Positions 33,727 to 45,667 of a stretch of DNA of 64,000 nucleotides are shown in pieces. Origin of the DNA: Saussurea involucrata (lineage: Eukaryota > Streptophyta > Magnoliopsida > Asterales > Asteraceae); the NCBI GenBank assembly GCA_033807775.1, contig CM066314.1, forward strand, positions 146,929,429 through 146,993,428. The letters are read 5' to 3'. The notes beneath the pieces are model-generated. The model was not told the origin of the DNA. It worked only from the letters and a program-made list of their open reading frames with translations, and made no database searches. How positions within the stretch are numbered: the first letter of the stretch is position 1; every line of letters starts with the position of its first letter. Made by a program: the position numbers and the translations under genes.

Positions 33727-36700
33727 TTACTTCCAAAGCTTGCGTAGTGACATGTTTTTCTCGCTTTCCTTCTTCATAACCTTGGCCACTGCCATCTCGA
33801 AATCTTCTTGTGTCACGTGAACTCTCCTTTCTCTCAAAGCAAACATCCCTGCCTCCGTGCAAACCGCCTTTACAATATATCACCATTCAAGAAAACCATC
33901 AAGATTTTGGTACCACCATTTAACACTTTCATTTTATAAATAAATAAATAAAGGACATCTTTCATGTCAAGAACTGACCTTAAGTTCTGCACCTGAAGCA
34001 CCACCCATCTTCTCAGCAATCTTTTTCAGATCGATGCCACGCATTAAGTTCATCCTTCTTGAATGAATTTTCAAGATGTCAAACCTTGACTGTCAACCAA
34101 AATTCGAGTAAATATATTATTTATTCGATAAAGACCACGAAAAAGGATCTATCCATTCCCATTGGGTAAAAGCAATAAGAAATTACTGAAAACAGAATCG
34201 ACTTTAAGATGTCTTAATAGATTGCTTTACAGGACTAAACAATTGTGTTTTTATATAAAGATGTTAATACTTACGTCTTCATTCGGATTTGGGAATTCAA
34301 TCTTCCTGTCAATTCTTCCGGGCCTGAGAAGAGCCTGGTCGAGGATATCAATACGATTTGTAGCCATCAAAACCTGGGAGCATTCAAGAGAGAAGCATAA
34401 GACTAATAATATCCATATGCAGAGTTGACATTAATTAACTCCATCCATCCAATTAACAAAAAGTACCTTGATCTTGTTTGATGCTTCAAACCCATCGAGT
34501 TGATTAAGAAGCTCCAGCATTGTTCGTTGGACTTCACTGTCACCGTTCCCGCTTCCAGATTCCATCCGAGCAGATCCAATACTGTCAATTTCATCCATAA
34601 ATATGATAGATGGGGCATGTTCCCTGCACAACAACAAAAAAATACATAACATTAGTAGAAAAGAAGCTACAAGTATGTTAGATGTTACAAAAAGGAAAAA
34701 ATTATGGAAGAGATGAAAATTTGAATGTGAACAAACAAGAAACCACCATAAAAAGAATCTCTCTCTACCCCAGTTAACAAAAAACAAAATGATATTCCAA
34801 TGTCGATTACTCTTATAAGTAAGAGAAAATTACGTTTTTAGTCCCTGTGGATTGTAAAAAAATTCAATTTTCGTCCGTATGGTTTGGAAATTACAGTTTT
34901 CGTCCCTATGGTTTGTAATTCATTGTTATTTTCGTCCTTATTATTTAAAATTTATTGCTCTTTCGGTCCCTGTTGTTTACAATTCTTTACTGTTTTAGTC
35001 CTTTATACTTAAAGAAGGAATTAGTCCAGGGATGAAAATAGTAATAAATTGCAAACCATAAAGATGAAAATTGCAAAAGCATAAAGCAGAGAGTACAAAC
35101 CTGGCCATAACAAAAAGTTCTCTAACCATTCTGGAACCTTCTCCGATATATTTCTGTACTAGTTCAGAACCAGAGACCCTAATGAAAGTACAATCAGTAT
35201 GATGAGCCACGGCTCTGGCCAACAATGTCTTCCCAGTACCTGGTGGCCCATACAATAGAACTCCCTACGCAAATCGAAGGAGTCAGTACAATAGTTGGAA
35301 ATCAAGGGCCCTGACTTCAGAAAATAGATTTAGAAACATGGCACATGACAGCACCTTTGGTTGAGCAATTCCCAGACTCTCAAATAACTCCGGATGTTTG
35401 ATTGGAAGTTCAATAACCTGAAATTTGTTTTAGAGAATACACAATCAGTAATCAACCAACCCCAAGAATTTGAATATATATATATAGGGTCAAGTTCAGC
35501 GGAAAATCTCAAAAAATGAAAAATTGAGGAACACCATAGTAGCTCTTCATCCGGACGATACGCACTTGTGAATACAAGTAATTTGTAACATGCACATGTG
35601 CATAAAAACCAAAAAACAACTTAATTTACTTGTATGCACAAGTGCATACCGTATGTTTTCCATTTTTTAAGGTTTTCCCCTGGACCTCCCTCTCTCTCTC
35701 TATATATATAGACTCTCACACACACGGACACAAATGAGATTTTCAAAGTCATAGGGAAAAGAATAAACAAATGGGAACCTCCTTAATCTCTTTAATTTGT
35801 TGGTCAAGTCCACCAATCATGTCATATGTAGAGTCTGGAACCTTCTCAACCTTCATAAGGTTCACCAAAGGATCTACTTTGCTTGGCAAAACTAGATGAA
35901 GGACATAGCTATCATTGCGAAGCGCAACCCTGGTTGACGGTGTTATCTTGGTAATATCAATGCTTTTATCAATATCAACCACATATTTACCCTCCGGGTG
36001 CACCTGGAAATAGCACAAGTGAAATTCAAATTTTAGACCCAGGGCATAAAGCTATCAACTCCGACTCCAGTTGCAATTATAACAGTGTCAATATGCATTG
36101 ATAGTAAGCACGGGACAAGAGATAACTCATATGGAAAGAATAGCAAAAAAGTGGAGATTCTAGGCAAGAGATAAAGTATAGACATTATTCACAAATGACA
36201 TTTGCTGTAACAAAAATATTTAAAATGCCTCTGGTAATAGTATAAAAGAGCACATGGACCTGTGGCTTCAAATACTTGTAAGTTATAAACATATGATAAT
36301 CATTAGTCTACAAGTAACATTTTCATAGCAATACATGTAATCATCATGAAACATAAGGGTTCGTTTGGAACACTGGACATGACAGGACAAAGCACTATTC
36401 CACCTTTGGCGGGACTTTATGTGGAACAGACAAGAACAAAGTGGAACAGACGTGTTCCACCCCCACCCCATAGAACAAGCTGGAACAAGACCTATGTTTT
36501 ACCAATATAACCTCAAAATAAAATCTAATTCTCTTCTAAAACATTAAATACGCCTTCTTTATATATTTTATTCATTTTTAAAAATTTATTTATTGTATTT
36601 TATGCTCTTTAAACTCACTTTCCTGTCCTCAAAATATTATTTTTAAATAGTTTCCATGTTTTGTTCAACTTATGTAAATTAAAAAATATAAAAAAAGGTT

Positions 36701-39700
36701 AGAAAATAAAAATTGGAAACTACATAAACTTTTTATTTTGGTCACTTTAATCGTTTTGAAGAAAACTTTCTAAATAATATATTTTGTTATAGAAAATATT
36801 ATTTCATTATAATTTAATAAATTACATAATTAATCAAAATATATAAACAACTTATTAGGGGTAAATTGGTCATGTTATCTGTTCTGTCCAGTTCTGTTTT
36901 ACCAAATGCTGTTCCGTCCTGTTTTGTTTTACCAAACGCTGAACATGTTCTGTCCTGTCTGCATAGCAGCACTAACCTTCACTAGGACTTTTGATTTTCC
37001 CATTACTTTGACAACTTCACCAACATAAGATCCAGGCTCTTGAAGGAGCTGCAACTCTTCCTTAAGCATCCTTACTGTATGTTTGACATTAGAAGATAAA
37101 TCACTGAGCAGCCCAATATTGAAATGTACGAAGTGTAACATATCATATCATGCAAAGACATATTGACCCTCAAAATAACAACACGGTAAATTTCAGACTA
37201 ATTGACTGAAACCATCAGTTTATGGCCTTCAACCAAATCTTTTCTGTTTTGACTGCTGCATCAGCAAACCATAATTAACTGAAGAAATCAGCTGCCGGCT
37301 TTGAAACAAGCTGTACTTGAATCAAAGTTGTATAGAACATAAATAAATGCCAGCAAGTGATTTCAGTTTTCAAGATATTGCGCCTACGAGGAGTAGTTAT
37401 AACATTTAATCGAACAAGCATTGGTTTCGGGTTTTTTAAAGACATACCCCAGACTAGAAAAATAAACATGGATAATAAAATAACATGAATTAACAAAAAC
37501 TATAAGCTGAATGGAATCTACGATAACTTATTTGATTCCTTTATTTTCATTTGAGGGGCCTTAAATTATCCTGACATTCTATCTTGTCTTTCTTGCTGGT
37601 CTCTTACCTACGTGTTCAATTTGCTATGTACATTCATTTTCTACTTGCTTTGCATGCCTTAGGGGCTGTTTGGCAGTTTTTGAATGGTTTGGTGCAGAAT
37701 GATTAAGACGCTCTTATGATATAGTGCAAAATGAAATATGGTTGTTTGGTAATTGTCCAGTATGATATTAGGGCACTGAATGGTTAAGGAAGGCCCAAGA
37801 TACAAAAGCATTCATAGAGTTTTAGAACCATTAAAAAGCAGACTTTTTTTCCCAAACAAGATTCACCTCTTAGCGATTCAGAGGTTGCCTCTTAATGGAA
37901 CTATTAAGAAGTAAACATACATCCCCTTACCCGATTACATTGTCTGCTTCCACACCACTGAATCGATATTCTACCTATTATAGCTTCACCTGTTAATGTT
38001 ATATTACCTATCTTATTGTCCGCTTGCACACAACTTGGTTTCATGAACGGAAACAACCTCTTGATCCTAGTGGTGGGGTAAGGTCTATGTACATCCTACC
38101 CTTCCCTTTTGAGGGGGATATATCGGGTTCGTTTGGCTTGATAAGAGATAAGAGTGGCAACAGAAATCAGACTAAGGGGCTGTTCAGTTCGTTTTCCATC
38201 AAGTCTTGTATTGATAGAGTTGTCTAAATGATATAAGATAAACTGTTGTTCAGTTGTTGTGCTGACCGATCTGAATATCAGAAATGACCTTTTCACCCCT
38301 GAGTTTATGTTTTTGTTTAATTGAAATAACAAGTTGATAAAACTGATGAATGATCGACTTTGAATGATAAACTTCTAATTGAACCTTCAACAAAATTAAA
38401 AGCATCCCACTAAACCTTTAACATTCGATTAATGAAGTTGGAATAATCAACAATTTTTATATAACTATATAAGTAAATCTTATAATTATTACTTGTAAAA
38501 TTACAATGCAAAAATTTTAAAAGTATTGTCTTTGGCTTCTTTGACATTGAAAATGTGAGATATGGAGAAAGATAAAATGGAATGAAGATGGCAGGATTGA
38601 GATGGATAACAAGAGGGATGGAGATGAAGATGAAAGAGGGCATGGGTATAATTGGAATAAATGGCTTAATCTAAAGGACTCTACTTTTTTGGCCCACCGA
38701 ATACGTAACCATCTTACTGAATAAGCCACAACCAACCAGCTACATATGGCTTACCGAATAAGCTATATAAACTATTAAGCTCATTAAGCTGTTCCAAAAC
38801 ACCCCCTAAGAACACTTGGAACAATGACGCGCACAAATTATCTAACATGGACAAAACAAATGTTACAAACTCTGAGCCAATTGCAAGAGTGAAGAGCATA
38901 CAAAAAAAAGTATAAGCCATAAGAAAGTTAAAAAGAACCCAGAGGCACACAATATATGGAGCTATAAAAAATGGTATGGGGAAATAGAGGAGTGGAGATG
39001 TATACCAGTTGGTTAAGATAGAAAAAAGACAGAGAACATAGATCCAAGGTACATCAAATGTAGCAAGAACGAGAACCAACTTAGTCAAATATGATAAGAT
39101 TAGAGAATAACAAAATGATTACTTTGACAAGCTTCCTAATGTAAACAGTGAGGGGATTGTATAGAAACTTGATGACTCCTTTGATGATATTAAAAGTTTT
39201 TTACATAGTGTGTGAAAAGTGAAAAAAAACACTGAACAAATATAAACCTAGGTACACCTTTAGAGTGTGAAAGCATTCCCCTAAAAGTTTAGGGGCTGCC
39301 AAGCAGGCAAGCAGCCATAGTATCATCATCACTAGGTTAATCAATGCTATGCTTAAGACAAACACTAACTATAGGAATAGTATATTGGTCCCGTCCCATG
39401 GTAGAATAACAAATAAAATATTTAGGGGCTGTTTGTTTACCTCTTAATACCATTAAGAAGCAACCTCTGAATCGCTACGAGGTGAATCTTGTTTGGCAGA
39501 AAAGAAGTTACCTCTTAATGCTTCTAAAACCTTATGAATGATTTTGTATCTTGGCCCTCCCTCAACCATATAGCGCACTAATTTCATTAGGGACAATTAC
39601 CAAAAAACCATATTTCATTTTGCTCTATATCATAAAAGCCTCTTAATCATTCTGACCACTTAATCATTCAGCACCAAACCATTCAGCAACTGCCAAACAA

Positions 39701-40086
39701 CCCCTTAATAGTTTATGGACAGCTGATAAACACCAAATGCATCAAGGATGTAATCCAAATACTTTTAGTAGAAATTGACTTGGAACATATTCCACCACAC
39801 CAAAGTAACATCAACCAAGAAATTGACAGTTGACAATCTAGGGTTTTATGTTTGTTCAATTTAGGGATTTGAGGATACTACCTCGAGAATTAAGCTCATT
39901 ACGCTGAGCCTCAAGACGATTGAGGTTATGACTCTTATGGCGAACCTGGAGCTGCGCATCGTGGATATGTTGCAAGTAATACTGCCTCAGACCTTCACCC
40001 TGTTTCGCCGTTGTGTGCCTCGATGAACAGGTTTCGTGTTTCTCCACTGAATCCGCTGGTTTCATCGCGATATCCGCTGTCGCCAT
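33727..40086 (-). CDS. RPT6: 26S proteasome regulatory ATPase RPT6
   Basis: One of six AAA+ ATPases of the 19S base ring that unfold ubiquitinated substrates into the 20S core. Nine exons, all GT-AG: 40086-39882, 37074-36977, 36003-35779, 35417-35355, 35264-35101, 34623-34467, 34373-34275, 34089-33979, 33867-33727; 420 residues (Arabidopsis RPT6A 419). N-terminal coiled coil ([21 protein letters not shown] type), OB domain ([21 protein letters not shown]), Walker A GPPGTGKT (about 203-210), Walker B IIFMDEID (about 258-265), arginine-finger region [10 protein letters not shown], and C-terminus MSLRKLWK for docking on the core. Complete and intact. Introns 1-3 carry MITEs; the intron-2 MITE touches the splice donor. 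Confidence 0.98.
34828..34992. repeat. tandem GTCCCTATGGTTTG-type repeats in RPT6 intron 5
   Basis: Four or five units of about 33 bases, each with TTTTCGTCC or TTTAGTCC and GG.TTGTAAATT-like parts. Similar words form MULE ends elsewhere (40350), so it may be a MULE relic. Confidence 0.55.
35470..35711. mobile_element. TA-flanked MITE in RPT6 intron 3
   Basis: Ends GGGTCAAGTTCAGCGGAAAA and, inverted, GGGAGGTCCAGGGGAAAA next to TATATATA runs on both sides. Interior TTGTATGCACAAGTGCAT palindromic words. Confidence 0.6.
36354..36975. mobile_element. PIF-type MITE in RPT6 intron 2
   Basis: 36357-36972 with TAA at 36354-36356 and 36973-36975. Left GGGTTCGTTTGGAACACTGG. The right end CTGTCTGCATAGCAGCAC is a decayed form of GTCTGCGTACCAAACGCACCC. 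It abuts the 5' splice site of exon 2 (36977). Confidence 0.75.
37659..37929. mobile_element. Tourist-like MITE, GGGGCTGTTTG family, copy 2
   Basis: 37662-37926 flanked by TTA duplications, in RPT6 intron 1. About 75-80% similar by eye to the other copies. Confidence 0.85.
38050..38125 (+). repeat. SINE-like 3' fragment (GGTAAGGT..GTACATCC)
   Basis: GTGGGGTAAGGTCTATGTACATCCTACCC followed by ATATATCGGGTTCGTTTGG. The same tail occurs at 50135 and 54525 and resembles a widespread eudicot SINE tail. Confidence 0.4.
39422..39707. mobile_element. Tourist-like MITE, GGGGCTGTTTG family, copy 3
   Basis: 39425-39704, TTA duplications on both sides, opposite orientation to copy 2, also in RPT6 intron 1. 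The two inverted copies in one intron could pair in the pre-mRNA. Confidence 0.87.
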
Positions 40087-40215
40087 TCGTGTTTATCACA
40101 CGGAGATTCGGGAAAGCTTGCAGGTTTTTGTTTCAATGGAGATTTGATTTCAGTAGTCGGTGTACAGAGAGAGAGAGAGAGGAGTGTTGATCACGAAAGG
40201 GTTTGCTGCCTCTTG

Positions 40216-40224
40216 TTTATATAA
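40216..40224 (-). promoter_or_regulatory. putative RPT6 TATA box
   Basis: TTATATAAA on the minus strand about 130 bases before the ATG, followed by a GA/CT-rich leader (40165-40181). Confidence 0.5.
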
Positions 40225-40859
40225 GCTTCTCGTTTCAAGTTTCTTTATGACGCTTTTGGCCTTTTGAGTCCTCAAATATTATATTTTGCCATTTTATACC
40301 CTTAACTTTACGTTTTCCTTCTTCATTTATTATTATTAGAGTAAATTACATATTTGGTCCCTGTGGTTTGGTACCTATTACGATGGAGGTCCCTGAACCC
40401 TAAAATTCATGGATAGGGTCCCTAATCTACGCATTTCTCACGATTGGGGTCCTGTGGCCAACTACCGGCCAATTTTCTCCGTTAAAGTCAACTCGTGCCC
40501 CTCACGTGAGGGGCATTTTTGTCTTTTCATTCTTCCCTCTCGTTGTACCAGTGGCAGTTTCACGATCGTGTCTTGTACCTTTAGTCATTTATGTCTATAA
40601 CTTGTCCCCTGATGAATAGTATAAATAAAAGACTCATGATGAGCTCTTCCATTAAGCTTTGCACAACACACACATCCTTAAGAGCAGAATTCCTATTTAA
40701 TCTTCGGTGTTCTTGGTGTTCCATTTATATCAATATACAGTGGGTTATTGAGTTAAATCTTGTGTTATTTACATCTCACGTATTTGATATTGTGTGTTCT
40801 TCTACCTTAAATATCTTTTAGTTCGTAAAACGCTTCCGCACCATACTTTGTTTGAACTA

Positions 40860-42886
40860 ATAGATAGAAAGATCATTGTTTAAGTAAAAACGGAACCAAT
40901 AATTCCGGTATTATAAACTTCCGGTATTGGACTTTTGTAATTGGGATCCGGAATTAATAAACTTCCAGTATCGGGTTTGGACCCGATATTAGTTTAATTT
41001 CGAAAGACTTAGATTTGGACCGGTAGTGTTTTAATTCTGGAACATAGATTGATCTGGTGTTTAATTAAATTATGGAAGTGGGTCTTGGGCTTATGAGATA
41101 TAGTATTAATTAGATTTCGGTATTGGGTTTTATAGTCCGGAAATAAAGAATTACGGAATGGGCTTTGAGTCCGTATTAAAGGGACCCGAATTAGGTTTAG
41201 AATCCAGTTGTGGTTTTGGATTTTAAATTAGAATTCGCATTCAGATAATCCCACTATTTGAGTTCGAAATACTTTCTAATTATAGTATTCGGAAGGGAAA
41301 CAATTGAGAATAAAGAAACGATCAATTGTTAATATTCTTAAGTTAAGAATATGTTATGAGTTATAGCGTGATATGTTTTCTACATATACGTTAGTAAGTG
41401 AAATGGATCCATAGTCACTGTTAGATAAATGTGGAATAGATCGGGCTCTGAATGATAATTCCCATTTTGTTTATAATGGGATAAACGTGGAATAGGCTGG
41501 GCACTAATCGTAATTCCCGTTGACCTATAATGTGGAATAGACATAAAGTAATTTGTAATTCCCATTTCGAGAGGTGATAACCTATAATGTGGATTGTAAA
41601 TCTCATTTCGAGAGGTGATTATTAACGTGGATTATTCTCGTTGACCTATAATGTGGAATAGACATAAAGTAATTTGTAATTCCCATTTCGAGAGGTGATA
41701 GCCTATAATGTGGATTGTAAATCCCATTTCGAGGGGTGATTATTAACGTGGATTATTCCCGTTGACCTATAATGTGGAATAGACATAAAGTAATTTGTAA
41801 TTCCCATTTCGAGAGGTGATAACCTATAATGTGGATTGTTAATCCCATTTCGAGAGGTGAGTAGTAACGAGGAATAGGCATAAAGTAATTTGTAATTCTC
41901 GTTGACTTGAAATGATCGAATAGGCAATATAGAATTGCTATTCAGGTTGGAATGATTAAATGGGCGAAGTAGAAATGCTATTCATATTGAAAGGATTGAA
42001 TATGCAAAGTATAATTGTTGTTCATATTGTATTAATTGAATAGGCAAGGTAAAACTGCTATTCATGTTGAAATACAGGAATAGGCAAAGTATAATTGCTA
42101 TTCTTGTTGAGAAGTGGAATAGGCAAAATACAGTTGCTATTCGTATTGACTGTAGTGAATAGGCAAGTATAACTGCTATTCGTAATTAAGACGTGGAAAC
42201 GTGAAATAGACAAAGTGTGATTGTTATTTCCGTTTGCTTTCAGTAGATTAGAGATAGGCAATATATAAGAGCTATTTCTGCTTCCATTCCAAGAAAGAGG
42301 TATGGCGACTGATTGTAATTCCTTAGGCTTGAGTGATGATCTAGAATCGGTAATGATTCATAGTAGGCCTTCGAACATGATGATATGACTTTCTGAATGT
42401 TAGTCATATTCATGGGATCGGGTATGTTCCCGTCCTTATGATACGAGTACGAGTACGGTAGGAATGGTGGCGAACCATGTTTGTTTATATGCTTGAATAT
42501 CTGAGTTTTCGAGTTGTTAATGTTTTAATTTGAATTTGGATGTTCTCACTAGGCGTAAGCCTAATTGTTCAAATTCAATCTTCTTACCAGGTACGAGTTC
42601 AGGGAAGTAATGGGATGTGGGACGAGTGCTTTTGGTATTCAATGTTTGATGATAAGCGGAGAACTTAGACGATGCGAGGAGGCTTTGGACGGAATGCTTA
42701 GATAATCCATTTAATCTAATTATAGTTGACATGATTGGATTAATAGGTTATTTAGAGAATTCGATTTGTGTATAAAGAAACCCTCATAGTTAATTCTCTG
42801 CTTATATATAGAAAAGTTTGGATGATATTTTGATATATCTTGTTAACTTTTAAGGTTCAAATTGGCCCTGATTTTAGGGTGTTATA
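40860..42886 (+). repeat. LTR-like module A with hairpin array
   Basis: Order: CCGGTATTGG-rich block (40890-41190), an array of GTGGAATAGAC...TAATTCCC units (41440-41930), a degraded array (41930-42290), a conserved block (42295-42620) containing GGATGTTCTCACTAGGCGTAAGCC, then an AT-rich end TTTTAGGGTGTTATA. It parallels module B, and the GGGTGTTA end resembles chromovirus LTR ends. Non-coding. Confidence 0.6.
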
Positions 42887-43099
42887 TATTCCATGTATTT
42901 AATCTGAATCACTTGAATCCTTGTTGGTATTTGATTTTGGGTATTGATTTAGTATTGGTAAATAGGATTGGAGTTGAACCTGGAAAATCAAGTTTGTGTT
43001 GGGTCAAGAACTTTCCAGGTGAGTTCATCTCTTTTCTTAATAACAGCAGCTGAAATTGAATGTAATATATGATGGTTTATGGTCTAGGTGTTTTAGAAA

Positions 43100-44481
43100 A
43101 TCTGTATGGATATGATGTTAATGGAAAATTTGATTGGGGTGGGTTTTTAGTCTGAAAACAATGTTCAGTTCGAAGTTACCGGACAAGATGTAGTATCCGG
43201 TAACCCCTGCTCGATGGTATTCGGACAAGTCATAGCATCCGGTAAGTTTTTAATTCTTGTAGTATCCGGTAAAGGATAAGTTCCCGGAAGTATCCGTTAC
43301 TCATTGTTTTTCCGGATGAATCCGTAATAAGTTTATGGGTGCCCGATAAGTGAGGTTTCCGGAGGAATGTTTCGGATAACATTTTCCAGATTCTTTGGTA
43401 TCCGGATAGTATGTGCTTTCCGGTAAACTTTACTGTCCGGATAGTGTGTGATATCCGGGAAGTTTTGGGTTTCCGGTAACTTTTTAGTTTCCGGTAACCA
43501 GTATATTTTTAGATAAATTTTGTTAAGGAACGATTATAATTAATTGGAATTTTATCCTAGCAGTATGATATGATTTGATGTATGTTTGGTTGATACAAAC
43601 TTATACTAGGAAGTATAATGGATCTATAGGCACTAGTATTATATGAACACGTGGAATAGGCGTGGACTAATCGTAATTCCCGTGTGTTTGATAAACGTGG
43701 AATAGGCGTGGACTAATCGTAATTCCCGTTTATTTGAAATGAGGAATAGGCGTGGACTAATCGTAATTCCCATTTCGTATTGAGATGTGAAACCGTGGGA
43801 TATGCGTGGACTAATCGTAATTCCCAATTTCTATAGGAAGGAAAGAGACATGCATGGCTTAATTGTAATCTCTACTTCCTCTCCAAGAAATAGGCATGGT
43901 CTAATTGTAATTTCTTGGATATGAGCAATGATTTAGAATCCATGGAGATTCGTAGTGGGCTCTTGAACATGATGTTATGACTTACTCAGTGTTTGTCATA
44001 CTCATGGAATCGGGTATGATCCCCGCCATCAAAAGATGTTTTCTGTACGGTAAGAATTATTATGAACCAGTTAAATTTATGCTTTATCACTAATTAGTTT
44101 TCAAAGCTTATAAAATTTTAATTTGAAAACTGGATGTTCTCACTAGGCGTAAGCCTAATCGTTTCAAATCAAATTTTCATACCAGGTACTAGCTTGGGAC
44201 GAGATAAACAGGGATGAGTGTCGAGAAGTCCCAGAGTTACGCTTTTGGAGCTAGATTGGAGAATTTAGTAGAACAAGGATCATTTTGGAGATATTATAGA
44301 CAACCAGTCTAATATGATATTATTAGTTATGATTTAGATTAGTTGGTTGTTTATAATAGATCAGTTGTATATATTAACCTTGTCTCTAATCCTCCATTTT
44401 GTATGAAAGTTTTGGGAAGAGATTGTTATGGACCTTGTATATCGAATGTTTAAATTTATTGTGGTTTTAGGGTGTTTCACA
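43100..44481 (+). repeat. LTR-like module B with hairpin array
   Basis: Same order as module A: ATCCGGTAA-rich block (43170-43500), array of GGAATAGGCGTGGACTAATCG units ending in TAATTCCC (43650-43830), conserved block (43890-44190) with GGATGTTCTCACTAGGCGTAAGCC, and end TTTTAGGGTGTTTCACA. It abuts the MULE transposase fragment. Confidence 0.6.
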
Positions 44482-44482
44482 T

Positions 44483-44650
44483 CACACCCAAGTTGGGAGG
44501 CCCAGGAAAAAAAGGAAGAGAAGTTTGGGTGAGGTGTCTGAAGCAACTGTGAAGGGAACACAAGAGAAGTTAAAGAGGATTGGTAAGACAGTTACCTGTG
44601 CCAAATGCAAGAAGAAAGGTCACAATTCTAGATCATGCAAGGGACAATGA
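44483..44650 (+). pseudogene. MULE transposase C-terminal fragment (zinc knuckle)
   Basis: Frame ending at TGA 44648-44650: GRPRKKRKRSLGE, then CAKCKKKGHNSRSCKG, the CX2CX4HX4C knuckle and basic hook found at the C-terminus of MuDR-type transposases. The catalytic part is absent; the LTR-like module starts directly upstream. Confidence 0.8.
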
Positions 44651-45087
44651 TTTAAGTGGTTATCTTTTTTTGGATGTAATGGGTTGTGTTTTTGCAAACT
44701 ATTAACTTGTTGGGTTGTTATGTTATGTTTTTTGGTTGGATAAATGAACAAGTTGTAATAGTTGCATATGGTTATGGTATTAAGGTACTGAATCTTTGAA
44801 GAAGTTGTCTTTTTTGGTTTTGATTACTACCTTTGCTTTCATTTTATGGTACTGAATCTACATCCTTGTGTTGATAATTTAGTAATGCAAATTTTGATTG
44901 CCATACAAAGATAAATTTCATTGCCATAAACAGATCATTACATTTGATTTCTACAATTGACATACACAAGCAACTAATCTAATAGATGAATAGAAAGTAC
45001 ATCAAAATGAGACACACCAAAGTCTTCAATATAAGAACTTATTTCTTATTGCCTTTGAGGGAGGATTCAAGCTCTTTGTTAGATGCT

Positions 45088-45445
45088 TCAAGTTTTGTTC
45101 AATGCTTCAACTTCATTCTTTGACCTCAGTAATCATGGAATAACATCCAAACATCGTGTACACAGTGGTGGATCAACCCAATCAATGAATCCACAATCTG
45201 GTCCCTGTTACATTTTTGCATCCATTGAATTAGGTCAGCAGACAAATTAAAGTAGAGGTTTTACCAAATAATCTTACCCTTTCAGCACAACAATAAAACC
45301 TTCGACCTGGATTAGTTGATGTCCATGATGTACGAATGGTTGTAGGATCCACAAACACAGCAAACCATCGGGGAGAAAAGGAGACGGGAGAAAGGAGAGA
45401 GGCGAAGAAGATGAAATCGGGGTGTGGGGTTGGGGGGGCCATCAC
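45088..45445 (-). pseudogene. GRF zinc-finger protein carried by the MULE
   Basis: Two exons, 45445-45278 and 45204 downward (donor GG|GTAAGA, acceptor ACAG|GGACC). The protein reads TSTNPGRRFYCC across the junction into CGFIDWVDPPLC, the signature of the plant GRF zinc finger, a putative single-strand nucleic-acid-binding module. The first cysteines of the finger are not seen, and a TGA at 45133-45135 interrupts a following LLRSKNEVE helix, so it is broken. Plant MULEs often carry such genes. Confidence 0.65.
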
Positions 45446-45667
45446 TTATCCTTTAATGAGAGGGAAAAATTAAAAGACAAAATGCCCCTCACGTGAGAGG
45501 CACGTGTTGACGTTAACGGAAAAAATTGGACGGCAGTTGGCCACAAGACCCAGTCGTGAGAAATGCGTAGATTAGGGACCCCATCCATGAATTTTAGGGT
45601 TCATGGATCTCCATCGTAATCGGTACCAAACCACAGGGTCCAAATATGTAATTTACTCATTATTATT

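Larger units (their letters stand above)
40329..45667. mobile_element. 5.3-kb MULE with composite interior
   Basis: Long inverted repeats (about 200 bp; left from 40338, right to 45658) start AGAGTAAATTACATATTTGG. Nine-base flanks ATTATTATT occur at 40329-40337 and 45659-45667, though the target is low complexity. The interior has a transposase C-terminal fragment (+), a GRF zinc-finger pseudogene (-) entering from the right TIR, and 3.6 kb of LTR-like modules replacing most of the transposase. Confidence 0.82.

Noticed and set aside
41380..43827. Repeat-rich minus-strand ORFs with ITISPRL units
   Set aside because: Translation of the GGAATAGGC hairpin arrays; unit length and stops vary and no family is recognised.
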